This document shows positions 42,155 to 50,981 of a stretch of 64,000 nt of DNA, one piece after another (the stretch's first letter is position 1; every line of letters starts with the position of its first letter). The stretch is taken from the NCBI GenBank assembly GCA_964345235.1, contig CAYFQE010000001.1, forward strand, positions 62,001-126,000, in the 5' to 3' direction. A model generated the notes under the pieces. The model was given only the letters and a program-made list of their open reading frames with translations. It was not told the origin of the DNA and did no database searches. The translations under genes and the position numbers were made by a program. The stretch comes from Scatomorpha sp964345235. Lineage in GTDB: Bacteria; Bacillota; Clostridia; Oscillospirales; Oscillospiraceae.

Positions 42155-44541
42155 ACATAATTAATAAGTCAATTGAAATTTTAGAACTGCCCACCGTATT
42201 GAAGATGCTGTCATCTAAGGCCGTATCCGACGGAGCAAGGGAAATGGCATTGAACATAAAACCCAGCTTCTCGGAAGAAGAGGTTTTAAAGCTCAATAAA
42301 GATACTTGTGCCGCTTTCGAGCTTATAAATGAAATCAAAATGCCTCCTCTCTACAGAATAAATGATGTTAGGAACAGTTTAGTCAGGGCCTCAAAGGGCG
42401 GACTTTTAAATGTTATTGAGCTCAATGAGATAAAAAAACTTGTTAGGGCCTCCAACCATGCCGGAGATTATTACAGGAATTCAGTAGACGCTGAAAACGA
42501 ACTTAATTATTATTTTGAAGCAATAAGCATCAATAGATTTTTGGAAAAAAAACTCTCCAACGCGCTAACAGATGAAAACGAAATCTCGGATAACGCCAGC
42601 GCTGAACTGGCTCAAATCAGGCGCAAAATCAGAAGCGCGTCAGGCAAAATACGCGATATTCTTCAGTCTATAATTACATCTCCTGCCTATTCCAAGATGC
42701 TTCAGGAAAATATAATAACAAGCCGTTCGGGACGCTTTGTTCTTCCGGTTAAGGCGGAATATAAGAACAGCTTCAAAGGTTTGGTGCACGATATTTCAAG
42801 TTCCGGAGCCACTTTATTTATTGAACCTATGTCTTCCGTCAATGCCAACAACGAGATAAGAGAGCTCATGTCGGCAGAGAAAATAGAAATAGAGCGCATT
42901 CTTTATGAGCTTAGCGCTGACTGCGCCGAATACATGCATGAGATAAGCGTCAATTATGAGATGCTTGTGTTAATAGACTTGATATTTGCAAAGGCAAAGT
43001 TGGCTATCGATATGAAAGCGGCACCAATATTCTTAGGGGGCTCTGAAATTAGGCTGAGAGAGGCCAGACATCCGCTTATTGAGTACGAGAAAGTTGTTCC
43101 GATAAGCCTAAGTTTTGATGACGACATTGACTCAATGATAATCACGGGACCAAACACTGGAGGTAAAACAGTAACACTTAAAACACTAGGCCTTTTGGCC
43201 TTAATGAGCTACTGTGGACTCTTTATTCCTGCCAACGCGGGCAGCGCTTTGCCCGTGTTTGATTCGATTTATGCCGATATCGGTGATGAGCAAAGCATAG
43301 CGCAAAGTCTTTCAACATTTTCATCCCATATGAAAAACATTTGCGAGATTTTAAATTGTTTTACAAGCAACTCTCTCATTTTACTTGATGAGTTGGGTGC
43401 CGGCACAGATCCTGCCGAAGGAGCGGCGCTGGCTATATCAATAATAGAATATGTTCGAAAAAGAGGAGCAAAGATACTGGCCACTACTCACTATAACGAG
43501 CTTAAGCTGTATGCGTTAAATACCGAAGGTATCAGCAATGCTTCGCTACAGTTCGATGTGGATACACTTATGCCGACATACAAGCTTATAACGGGAATAC
43601 CGGGAAGCTCGAATGCGTTTGCAATTTCCTCAAAGTTGGGGCTTAAAGATGAAATCATTTCCGATGCGGCAGAGAGACTGGACAGAAAAAATATTGAGTT
43701 TGAAGATACCGTCAATGAATTAAACAAGCTTCGCTCTAAACTTGAAGATAAAGAAAAGGATTTAGTCGAAAAGCTTGTAGAAATTGATAAATTAAAGCGC
43801 GAAACTGAATTAAAAAACAAAAAGCTGTCTGAGAAGCTCGGAAATGCCGAGGCGCTTGCCACAGAGGAAGCTACAAAAATATTAAGTGAAGCCAAGATGG
43901 CAGCCGAAGATGCATTTCGCAAAATAGACAAAATGAGAAAGCGTTCAAAGCAAAAGGATGATTATAGAGAAACAAATGATGAAAGAAGCGAAATCAGGAG
44001 AAAACTGAACGAAGTATCTGCCAAGCTTAATAAAGAACATTGGGTAAGCGGAGAAGAAAGCCAAGACATAGGGGAAGAAGCACAGATTGAGCTTGGAGAT
44101 ATTGTTAAAGAAACAAGAACGGGTGTAGAGGCGAAAGTTCTGGAAATCCTTAAAACAGGAGAACTGCTTCTCGGTAGCGGTAATATCAAATTTAAGGCCG
44201 ATAAATCCGGTGTTAAAATTATTAAAAGAAGAGAAGAAGAAATTAGTGAAAGCGCAAAAAGCTTTTCTCACGGCGAACTTAGAACCTCTACGCTTAGTTC
44301 CGAATTGGACCTACGAGGAATGGACTCACTGGATGCGGTAACTGCGTTGGGAAGCTATCTTGATAATGCAATAATGAGCCGACTCAATGTGGTTACAATT
44401 ATCCACGGAAAGGGAACCGGCACGCTCAGAAAAGAAGTCCATGCATTCTTGAAGCAATGCAAATATGTAAAAAAATTCAGATTAGGGAACTTTGGAGAAG
44501 GGGAGCATGGAGTAACTGTTGTTGAATTGTCGAATTTTTGA
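42151..44541 (+). CDS. mutS2: Endonuclease MutS2
   Basis: MutS2 suppresses homologous recombination and, in some bacteria, rescues collided ribosomes. The 796-residue product has the clamp/core region, Walker A TGPNTGGKTVTLKTLGLLALM, Walker B SLILLDELGAGTDPAEGAALAISIIEY, a long charged coiled coil (about 520-620), and a C-terminal Smr nuclease domain with ELDLRGMDSLDAVTALGSYLD and IIHGKGTGTLRKEVHAFLKQ. All domains are complete. The sequence of more than 100 bases after the stop carries no clear terminator. Confidence 0.98.
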   Translation: MNIINKSIEILELPTVLKMLSSKAVSDGAREMALNIKPSFSEEEVLKLNKDTCAAFELINEIKMPPLYRINDVRNSLVRASKGGLLNVIELNEIKKLVRASNHAGDYYRNSVDAENELNYYFEAISINRFLEKKLSNALTDENEISDNASAELAQIRRKIRSASGKIRDILQSIITSPAYSKMLQENIITSRSGRFVLPVKAEYKNSFKGLVHDISSSGATLFIEPMSSVNANNEIRELMSAEKIEIERILYELSADCAEYMHEISVNYEMLVLIDLIFAKAKLAIDMKAAPIFLGGSEIRLREARHPLIEYEKVVPISLSFDDDIDSMIITGPNTGGKTVTLKTLGLLALMSYCGLFIPANAGSALPVFDSIYADIGDEQSIAQSLSTFSSHMKNICEILNCFTSNSLILLDELGAGTDPAEGAALAISIIEYVRKRGAKILATTHYNELKLYALNTEGISNASLQFDVDTLMPTYKLITGIPGSSNAFAISSKLGLKDEIISDAAERLDRKNIEFEDTVNELNKLRSKLEDKEKDLVEKLVEIDKLKRETELKNKKLSEKLGNAEALATEEATKILSEAKMAAEDAFRKIDKMRKRSKQKDDYRETNDERSEIRRKLNEVSAKLNKEHWVSGEESQDIGEEAQIELGDIVKETRTGVEAKVLEILKTGELLLGSGNIKFKADKSGVKIIKRREEEISESAKSFSHGELRTSTLSSELDLRGMDSLDAVTALGSYLDNAIMSRLNVVTIIHGKGTGTLRKEVHAFLKQCKYVKKFRLGNFGEGEHGVTVVELSNF

Positions 44542-44669
44542 TGTATTGTTTGATTTTACTCTGTTAAATTAGCTAAATTCTTAAAAACAGTTGACTAACT
44601 TTGTCAAATTTGATAACCTAAGCATGTCAAAACACTAGTTTTTTCATGGGATTGGAAGGAGTTGCTTGT

Positions 44670-44933
44670 GTGCTTTCGAAGATTGTCGTAATTAAAAATC
44701 AGGTTGGATTACACGCCAGACCTGCAACATTTTTTATTCAAAAAGCTAATGAATTTAAGAGTAGCATTTGGATAGAAAAAGAAGACAGAAGAGTAAATGC
44801 TAAGAGCCTTCTCGGTGTTTTATCTTTAGGTATAGTAAAGGGAACAGAGATAAACATAGTTGCCGACGGCGTTGACGAGAATGAAGCCATTACCAAGTTG
44901 TCCGAGCTTATAGATTCGGACTTTGATGAGTAG
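44670..44933 (+). CDS. ptsH: Phosphocarrier protein HPr (GTG start)
   Basis: HPr relays phosphate from enzyme I to PTS permeases. I choose GTG 44670, nine bases after GGAAGGAG (44653-44660), rather than ATG 44646: the GTG start places the active-site histidine of GLHARPA at position 15 and the regulatory serine of RVNAKSLLG at position 46, the canonical numbering. The product has 87 residues. Both His15 and Ser46 are present, so it can take part in sugar uptake and, with HPr kinase, in carbon catabolite control. No ptsI follows; a strong terminator ends the unit. Confidence 0.94.
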   Translation: MLSKIVVIKNQVGLHARPATFFIQKANEFKSSIWIEKEDRRVNAKSLLGVLSLGIVKGTEINIVADGVDENEAITKLSELIDSDFDE

Positions 44934-44944
44934 ATTTTACGATT

Positions 44945-44976
44945 AGGGGCGTGTTTATACACGCCCCTGTTTTTTG
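44945..44976 (+). terminator. Terminator after the HPr gene
   Basis: A perfect 10-base GC-rich stem (44945-44954 with 44959-44968, loop TTAT) runs into GTTTTTTG. It ends 15 bases before the uvrC start. Confidence 0.93.
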
Positions 44977-44991
44977 TTTAAAGATATTTAT

Positions 44992-46794
44992 ATGAATGAA
45001 CTCAAGCTAAAAGCATTAAGCCTTCCGCTTCTTCCCGGTGTTTACCTTATGCTTAATGCCGAGAACGAAGTGATATATGTCGGGAAGGCAAAAAAACTTA
45101 AAAACAGAGTATCTTCTTATTTTATAGGTGAGCCAAGCGGAAAGCTTGCTCTTTTACTCAGGAGCGTAAACGACTTGGAATATATCGTAGCGGATTCCGA
45201 GTTTGAAGCGCTGATACTGGAGAACGCACTAATTAAGCAGCATCAGCCAAGATATAATATACTTTTAAAAGACGATAAGTCGTACCCATATATAAGAATT
45301 AACTTTAACGATGAGTATCCCAAGTTGTCTATGTCCAATAAAAAGCTCAAAGATAAAGCGGAGTATTTCGGGCCGTACGCATCCAGAGGCAAAACCATAT
45401 CGATTATTGATACACTGAATAAAGCATTTAAGCTTCCGAGCTGCAGCAGAGTTTTCCCGCGAGATTTCGGAAGAGGACGGCCTTGCTTAAACAAAGATAT
45501 GGGAAAATGTGAGGCTTGGTGCATGGGCGAACTTTCTAAAGACCTATATGATGAAGCAATTTCCAATGTGAAAATGATTTTGGGCGGGAAGATTGAGGCT
45601 CTGAGAGATAAATTAGAGAAGAAAATGCTTTCGGAAGCGGATGCGCTCAATTTTGAGTCCGCGGCTAACACTCGTGACAGGCTGAAAAGCGTTATCGAGA
45701 TAATGAATAAGCAAAATGTAATAGCCACTTCTTTTTCCGATACGGATGTATTGGGATTTTACAGGGGTAAAAAGAGTGCGTTTGTTATTCTTAAGTATAA
45801 GGACGGAAATTTTCAGGCGAAGAAAAAATACTTGTTCAACGAGCCGTTTGAAGAAAACGCGGCAATACTTTCAAATCTTCTGCTGACATACTATCTCGGC
45901 GAGGCTAATATACCAAGAGAAATACTGATTCCTTTTCCCGTTGAGGATATTGAATCATTGGAAAAAATACTCAGTGATAAATCGGTATTTAAGGTTAAAA
46001 TAACAGTGCCGCAAAGGGGTCAAAAGAGAAAACTTATCGAGTCCGCAATGAGCAATGCAAAGGAAGAGAGCGAAGCGGCTGAAAAAAACGAAATAAAGGC
46101 GAAAAAAGTTCTTTTGTCCTTAAAAGAAATGCTTACGCTAAGTTCTGACCCCATTATTATAGAAGCATTTGATGTTTCAAATCTTGGGGATGAGGGCATA
46201 GTTGCGGGAATGACTGTTTTTGTAAACGGGAGGCCGGTTAAAAACCGATACAGAAGATTCAGGATTCAATCAATTGATAAGCAAAATGATGTTGCCGCAA
46301 TGGAGGAGGCTGTTTTAAGAAGGTTTAAGAATTATCTGGATAAAGACGACAGGTTTTCGCAAATCCCGGATTTGGTTCTTGTAGATGGCGGGTTTACTCA
46401 GCTTGGTGCGGTAAAGAGAGCACTCCGTGCTTTGGAAATTTCGGTTCCGTGCTTTGGCATGGTTAAAGACTCAAGCCACAGAACGGCGGAACTTATCGAT
46501 GCAGATGGAAAAAAAGTGGGCCTTACTTCAAACCCTGCTGTTTATAATCTTATCTCTCAAATACAGGAAGAAACACATAACTACACGATAAGTTACCAAA
46601 GAAATTTGAGAAAAGAAAAATTTAAATCCGAGCTTTTGTCGATAGAGGGTATAGGACAAAAGCGCTACAATAAAATTATAGATACATTTGGCAGTATTAA
46701 AAACGCTTCTAAGGCATCGTTGAGTGAGTTGGAAACAATTCTGCCGAAGAAATTGGCCTTAAAGTTATATAACTATTTCAGAAACGGAGCATAG
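44992..46794 (+). CDS. uvrC: Excinuclease ABC subunit C
   Basis: UvrC makes both incisions in nucleotide excision repair. The 600-residue product has the GIY-YIG nuclease domain (LPGVYLMLNAENEVIYVGKAKKLKNRVSSYF), a UVR motif region (ALRDKLEKKMLSEADALNFESAANTRDRL), the RNase H-like EndoV domain (IEAFDVSNLGDEGIVAGMTVFVNGRPVKNRYRRF; VLVDGGFTQLG) and a terminal helix-hairpin-helix (SIEGIGQKRYNKIIDTFGSIKNA). I start it at ATG 44992; a longer TTG reading from 44974 lies inside the preceding terminator. The ribosome-binding site is weak. rsmD follows after five bases. Confidence 0.97.
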   Translation: MNELKLKALSLPLLPGVYLMLNAENEVIYVGKAKKLKNRVSSYFIGEPSGKLALLLRSVNDLEYIVADSEFEALILENALIKQHQPRYNILLKDDKSYPYIRINFNDEYPKLSMSNKKLKDKAEYFGPYASRGKTISIIDTLNKAFKLPSCSRVFPRDFGRGRPCLNKDMGKCEAWCMGELSKDLYDEAISNVKMILGGKIEALRDKLEKKMLSEADALNFESAANTRDRLKSVIEIMNKQNVIATSFSDTDVLGFYRGKKSAFVILKYKDGNFQAKKKYLFNEPFEENAAILSNLLLTYYLGEANIPREILIPFPVEDIESLEKILSDKSVFKVKITVPQRGQKRKLIESAMSNAKEESEAAEKNEIKAKKVLLSLKEMLTLSSDPIIIEAFDVSNLGDEGIVAGMTVFVNGRPVKNRYRRFRIQSIDKQNDVAAMEEAVLRRFKNYLDKDDRFSQIPDLVLVDGGFTQLGAVKRALRALEISVPCFGMVKDSSHRTAELIDADGKKVGLTSNPAVYNLISQIQEETHNYTISYQRNLRKEKFKSELLSIEGIGQKRYNKIIDTFGSIKNASKASLSELETILPKKLALKLYNYFRNGA

Positions 46795-46799
46795 ATATT

Positions 46800-47336
46800 A
46801 TGAGGATTATTGCCGGTGACAACAAGGGAAGAAAACTGAAGGCGCCTGAAGGGGATAAGACCAGGCCGACTTCAGAAAATGTTAAGGAAGCCGTTTTTAA
46901 TATTATTCAATTTCAGATTCAGGACAAAAGCTTCTTAGACCTTTTTGCCGGTAGCGGACAGATAGGTATAGAAGCCCTCTCAAGAGGCGCCTCGGAAGTT
47001 GTTTTTGTAGAAGAAAGTAAGCAGGCAATCAGAGTAATAAAAGACAATCTCAAAAAGTGCGGCCTAAAGGCTGAACTTTTTCACGAAAGCGCATTTCACT
47101 TTCTTTCCAGAGGAAAAAGTTTTGATATTATATACCTTGACCCTCCGTATATGACAGATTTTATTGACAAAAGCATTGAAATTATACAAAATCTTGACAA
47201 CATAAACGAAAATGGTATAATAATTTGCGAATCGTCAAAGAATATAAACATTCAGTTTGATGAAAAGAAATACATGCTTGCTACACAAAAAAAGTATGGA
47301 AGCAGAATGATTTCTATATTAAAAAAAATCCAATAA
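46800..47336 (+). CDS. rsmD: 16S rRNA (guanine-966-N2)-methyltransferase RsmD
   Basis: The enzyme methylates G966 of 16S rRNA in assembled 30S particles. The 178-residue product has MRIIAGDNKGRKLKAPEGDKTRPTSENVKEAVFNII, the SAM motif FLDLFAGSGQIGIEALSRGA, and the catalytic DPPY in IIYLDPPYMTD. The coaD gene that usually follows rsmD in Firmicutes is absent. Confidence 0.96.
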   Translation: MRIIAGDNKGRKLKAPEGDKTRPTSENVKEAVFNIIQFQIQDKSFLDLFAGSGQIGIEALSRGASEVVFVEESKQAIRVIKDNLKKCGLKAELFHESAFHFLSRGKSFDIIYLDPPYMTDFIDKSIEIIQNLDNINENGIIICESSKNINIQFDEKKYMLATQKKYGSRMISILKKIQ

Positions 47337-47372
47337 AATTTTTGCCGAAAGGCTGTGCTCGGAGGGTCGTTT

Positions 47373-47888
47373 ATGTATAAGGAAGCAAGTGAACTTATTG
47401 ACATGCTTTATACAATGGTTTCTGAAGCGTGGGGTGTTCCGCTAAACAACGACAAATGTATGGTAAACAGAGAAGAGTTCCTGGGAATTCTTGAAGAAAT
47501 TAAAGTTCAGCTTCCAACGGAGTTGGCCGAAGCTAAAAGGCTTGTATCCGCAAGAGATGAATTTATAGGTAGCGCAAAAAAAGAGGCGGAGTCAATTCGA
47601 CGCGCTGCTGAAGAAAAGGCTCGTCAACTGGTAGATGAGCGTGAAATTGTTCGAATTGCCCAATCAAAAAGCCACGAGATTATTACAAATACCGAGTATA
47701 AGAGTTCGGAACTTAAAAAACTTGCCAGTGATTATGTGGACGATATACTCAGAAGAACAGAAGAAAGCCTCACTTCTTCGCTGAATCAAATTTCCAAGTC
47801 AAGGTCAAGATTCAGGTCAATGACCGGAGCACAGGAGATGATTCAAGAAAAAAGCACAAGCTCTATGTCATCTGAGATTGAACTATAA
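47373..47888 (+). CDS. Coiled-coil protein of unknown function
   Basis: The start is ATG 47373, seven bases after GGAGGG (a GTG at 47355 is upstream of that site and rejected), giving 171 residues. After a short N-terminal helix (MYKEASELIDMLYTMVSEAWGVPL), residues 35-140 are a continuous charged helix (AKKEAESIRRAAEEKARQLVDEREIVRIAQSK) reminiscent of ATP-synthase b-subunit or DivIVA-like coiled coils, ending in a Ser-rich tail (SLNQISKSRSRFRSMTG). I do not recognise a specific family. It is placed between rsmD and the division cluster, with its own strong terminator. Confidence 0.7.
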   Translation: MYKEASELIDMLYTMVSEAWGVPLNNDKCMVNREEFLGILEEIKVQLPTELAEAKRLVSARDEFIGSAKKEAESIRRAAEEKARQLVDEREIVRIAQSKSHEIITNTEYKSSELKKLASDYVDDILRRTEESLTSSLNQISKSRSRFRSMTGAQEMIQEKSTSSMSSEIEL

Positions 47889-47922
47889 GCCTTTCACTTA
47901 CAAAAAAATAACAACTTATTAC

Positions 47923-47962
47923 ACCGCAGCATATTTTTGGACACTATGCTGCGGTTATTTTA
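47923..47962 (+). terminator. Terminator after the coiled-coil gene
   Basis: An 11-base perfect stem (47923-47933 with 47945-47955, loop of 11) is followed by a T-rich tract (TATTTTATTTT). It insulates the division cluster downstream. Confidence 0.9.
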
Positions 47963-47995
47963 TTTTATTTTAATTTAAATTAATGTAATTGTGTC

Positions 47996-48023
47996 TTGAT
48001 TTTTGTCTTAAATATTCTATACT
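47996..48023 (+). promoter_or_regulatory. Promoter of the division/cell-wall cluster
   Basis: TTGATT (47996-48001) and TATACT (48018-48023) are separated by 16 bases, directly followed by the MraZ-box repeats. Confidence 0.65.
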
Positions 48024-48028
48024 TTATA

Positions 48029-48055
48029 TATGTGGTGAAAAGTGGTGCAAAGTGT
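48029..48055 (+). promoter_or_regulatory. MraZ operator: three direct repeats, 10-base period
   Basis: TATGTGG (48029-48035), AAAGTGG (48039-48045) and AAAGTGT (48049-48055) are each followed by a three-base spacer (TGA, TGC, TTA). This matches the AAAGTG(T/G)-N3 repeat bound by MraZ in mycoplasmas and the related TGGG-type boxes of enterobacteria. The repeats cover the predicted transcription start, so MraZ binding should repress its own operon. Confidence 0.75.
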
Positions 48056-48091
48056 TTAATTAATAAAGCAAAATGTGAGGAGGATGGGCCG

Positions 48092-48508
48092 GTGACAGGT
48101 GAATACAAGCACAGCATGGACTCAAAAGGCAGAATATTTATTCCGGCCAAGCTGAGAGAAGAGTTAGAAGAGCCGCTTTATATTACAATATCGGATGAGA
48201 AGTGCTTGAGAGTATATGGGAAAGGTGACTGGGATACTTTTGTTGAGAAAGTTAGATCATTGCCCTATTTAAGCAGGAAAAGAATGAGGCCTTTTTTCTA
48301 TTCGGCCTCTAAATGTGAGTCTGATTCACAAGGCAGAATATTAATTCCGCAAAATCTTAGAGACTATGCATGCCTGAATAAAAATGTTAGTATAATCGGG
48401 TGTGACGATCACGCTGAAATTTGGGATAGCGAAATATGGGAGCCTATACAAAAAGATGAAACGCAAAGCTCCAGATTACTGCAAATTATGGAAGAGATTG
48501 AATTATGA
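48092..48508 (+). CDS. mraZ: Transcriptional regulator MraZ (GTG start)
   Basis: MraZ is an AbrB-like double-domain DNA-binding protein that controls the division and cell wall cluster. I start it at GTG 48092 (MTGEYKHSMDSKGRIFIPAKLREEL, 138 residues), six bases after GAGGAGGAT; the longer reading from 47996 starts in the promoter. The two repeated swapped-hairpin motifs SKGRIFIPAKLR and SQGRILIPQNLR are clear. Its predicted operator lies 37 bases upstream. The 3' end overlaps rsmH (ATGA). Confidence 0.95.
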   Translation: MTGEYKHSMDSKGRIFIPAKLREELEEPLYITISDEKCLRVYGKGDWDTFVEKVRSLPYLSRKRMRPFFYSASKCESDSQGRILIPQNLRDYACLNKNVSIIGCDDHAEIWDSEIWEPIQKDETQSSRLLQIMEEIEL

Positions 48509-49437
48509 AACAGAAGCATATTTCTGTTCTCTTAAATGAGTGCATAGATGCTTTAAATATAAATGAAAACGGGATATATGTGGACGCAACATTGGGCATG
48601 GGCGGCCATACAAAAGAGATTGCAAAAAAAATTAAAAAAGGGAAACTCATTGCAATCGATAGAGATATTTCAGCGATAAATAACAGCAAGCTTATACTTG
48701 AAGAGTTCGGAGATAAGATTATTTTTGTAAATTCGAATTTTTCTGAAATAGACAAAATATTATATCAACTTGAGATTACGGCAGTAGACGGAATTTTGGC
48801 AGACCTCGGAGTTTCGTCACCTCAACTCGACGAAGCGGAACGCGGATTTTCATATAGTCAGGATGCTTTTTTGGATATGAGAATGGATAAAAGAAATACT
48901 TTGACCGCTGCCGAAATAGTAAATAAAGAGAGCTTTGAAAACTTAGTGAAAATCCTCAGAGATTACGGAGAGGAAAGGTTTGCGCCTCAAATTGCAAGAG
49001 GAATAATTAAAGCCCGTGAAAAGCATGAGATTAAGACAACACACGAGTTAAGCGATATTATAAAAAATTCAATGCCCAAAAAGGCACTGAGAGAGAAACA
49101 ACATCCTGCTAAAAGGACATTCCAAGCCATTCGCATAGCTGTTAACGACGAACTCGGTTCGATTGAGCGATTCATGGATAGCGCCCCGCTAAAACTAAAT
49201 AAGGGCGGCCGTTTGGCTGTAATATCGTTTCATTCATTGGAAGACAGAATTATTAAAAATAAAATTCAAGAACTGGAAAACCCGTGTGTCTGTCCGCGTG
49301 AAGCGCCTGTGTGCACTTGTGGACGCAGTCCGATACTAAAGCGTGTAAACAGAAAGGCGATTTTACCGAGCGAAAATGAGCTTGAAAGCAATCCCAGATC
49401 GAGAAGCGCTAAACTGAGGATAGCAGAAAGAATATAG
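48505..49437 (+). CDS. rsmH: 16S rRNA (cytosine-1402-N4)-methyltransferase RsmH
   Basis: RsmH (MraW) methylates C1402 in the decoding centre. The 310-residue product has HISVLLNECIDALNI, the SAM site YVDATLGMGGHTKEI, DGILADLGVSSPQLD, RGFSYSQDAFLDMRMD, and the C-terminal FHSLEDRIIKN and a Cys-rich loop (CVCPREAPVCTCG). All family motifs are intact. In most Firmicutes it is followed by ftsL and the penicillin-binding protein genes; here murE follows directly after a short promoter-like gap. Confidence 0.97.
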   Translation: MKQKHISVLLNECIDALNINENGIYVDATLGMGGHTKEIAKKIKKGKLIAIDRDISAINNSKLILEEFGDKIIFVNSNFSEIDKILYQLEITAVDGILADLGVSSPQLDEAERGFSYSQDAFLDMRMDKRNTLTAAEIVNKESFENLVKILRDYGEERFAPQIARGIIKAREKHEIKTTHELSDIIKNSMPKKALREKQHPAKRTFQAIRIAVNDELGSIERFMDSAPLKLNKGGRLAVISFHSLEDRIIKNKIQELENPCVCPREAPVCTCGRSPILKRVNRKAILPSENELESNPRSRSAKLRIAERI

Positions 49438-49465
49438 CCTACCGGGGTGTGTAGATTGACACATG

Positions 49466-49474
49466 TGTTATAAT
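49466..49474 (+). promoter_or_regulatory. Possible extended -10 promoter upstream of murE
   Basis: TGT followed by TATAAT (49466-49474) is an extended -10 element about 50 bases before murE. A TTGACA at 49456 is far too close to serve as its -35 box. Confidence 0.35.
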
Positions 49475-49520
49475 ACCTCTGTTGTTATAACACTTTACTT
49501 TATGTGAAAGAGCTATTGTT

Positions 49521-50981
49521 TTGAATATAAAAGATGTATTGAATATTCCGGATATTCTACAATTTGAGGCACAGACGAATATTGAAATAAGCGGTATCCA
49601 ATATGATTCGAGAAAAGTGATGCCCGGAAATATTTTTTTTGCCGTCAGAGGCTATGAAACCGATGGTCATAAGTATATTGAACATGCGGTTAATAACGGC
49701 GCTGTTTGTGTTGTTTGCGAAGAAAAGCCCGAAGTTGAGATCCCTTTTGTTTTAGTTTCAAACTCAAGGCGCGCGCTGGCCTTGTCCGCATGCAATTATT
49801 ATGGTCATCCGTCTGCAAAAATGACCATGATTGGCATTACCGGAACTAACGGTAAGACCAGTTGCACATATTTGATTAAAAACATTATAGAACGATTGAG
49901 CGGAGAGAAAGTCGGACTCATCGGAACTATCGGGAACATGATAGGCGATGAATTAATTTCAAGCGAACACACAACGCCCGAATCTTCCGATTTACAAAGC
50001 TTGCTTTCTAAAATGTCGGAAGAGGGCTGCGAATATATTGTTATGGAAGTATCCTCACACGCACTGTCGCTTGAGAGGGTGCTTGGAATACAATTTGATG
50101 TAGGTGTTTTTACAAATTTAAGCCAGGATCACTTGGATTTTCATAGCGATATGGACGAGTATGCAGAGGCTAAATCTATGTTGTTTGAGCGCTCCATAGT
50201 TTCTATAATTAATTTAGACGACAGCTATGCCGCATTAATGGCCAATCATGTTTGCGGCAAACTAATGGGTATATCGTTATATGATGAAAAATCGGATTTC
50301 TATGTTAAGAGCTATGCTCTGCATCCGAATTCTGTTGAATATGAGCTTATTCATGCAAATAAGCCATTTAATGTAGAAATCAATATTCCGGGTATTTTTT
50401 CCGTGTATAATTCACTTACGGCTTTTGCAGTCGGTACAGCTCTCGGATTTAACGAAGATGAACTTAGCGGAGCAATAAAGCTTTCTGGCAATATTAAGGG
50501 AAGAGCCGAAAGCGTGAAAACTGACGGAGATTACCACATTTTTATTGATTATGCTCACACTCCCGATGCGTTACTCAATATAATAAGTGCTCTTAAAGAG
50601 GGCGCCAGAGGGCGAGTAGTAGTATTGTTTGGCTGTGGGGGAGATAGGGACAGAAAAAAGAGACCGAAAATGGGTAAAATTGCTTCGGAAAATGCCGATT
50701 TTTGTATTGTAACTTCGGACAATCCGCGTACAGAAAAACCCGAAGACATTATTGCCGATATTCTGAAAGGAATAGCTGAGAATAATAAGCATAAGACAAA
50801 AGTGATATGCAACAGGGAAGAGGCAATCGAATGGGCTATTGAAAATCATCAACCTGAAGACATTATTGTTTTAGCAGGCAAGGGGCATGAAACTTATCAA
50901 ATTGTCGGTAAGATTAAACGCCACATGGATGAGAGGGAAATAGTAAGGGACATTATTTCTAAAAGGGGCCTTGCGAAATGA
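49521..50981 (+). CDS. murE: UDP-MurNAc-tripeptide synthetase MurE, meso-DAP type (TTG start)
   Basis: MurE adds the third stem-peptide residue to UDP-MurNAc-L-Ala-D-Glu. The 486-residue product has ISGIQYDSRKVMPGNIFFAVRG, the P-loop GITGTNGKTSCTYL, EVSSHALSLERV, and the substrate-selecting motif DNPR in TSDNPRTEKPEDII. DNPR is the signature of meso-diaminopimelate specificity (lysine enzymes differ), so the wall is predicted DAP-type. The start is TTG 49521 with a weak GAAAGAG site. It overlaps mraY by four bases; murF, which commonly lies between them, is absent. Confidence 0.95.
   Translation: MNIKDVLNIPDILQFEAQTNIEISGIQYDSRKVMPGNIFFAVRGYETDGHKYIEHAVNNGAVCVVCEEKPEVEIPFVLVSNSRRALALSACNYYGHPSAKMTMIGITGTNGKTSCTYLIKNIIERLSGEKVGLIGTIGNMIGDELISSEHTTPESSDLQSLLSKMSEEGCEYIVMEVSSHALSLERVLGIQFDVGVFTNLSQDHLDFHSDMDEYAEAKSMLFERSIVSIINLDDSYAALMANHVCGKLMGISLYDEKSDFYVKSYALHPNSVEYELIHANKPFNVEINIPGIFSVYNSLTAFAVGTALGFNEDELSGAIKLSGNIKGRAESVKTDGDYHIFIDYAHTPDALLNIISALKEGARGRVVVLFGCGGDRDRKKRPKMGKIASENADFCIVTSDNPRTEKPEDIIADILKGIAENNKHKTKVICNREEAIEWAIENHQPEDIIVLAGKGHETYQIVGKIKRHMDEREIVRDIISKRGLAK

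Noticed and set aside
44591..44618. TTGACT ... GTCAA ... GATAAC before the HPr gene as promoter or operator
   Set aside because: The -10 match and spacing are poor; a promoter is likely here, but I cannot place it.
49456..49474. TTGACA followed by TATAAT upstream of murE
   Set aside because: The two boxes are only seven bases apart, so they cannot form one promoter; only the extended -10 reading remains possible.
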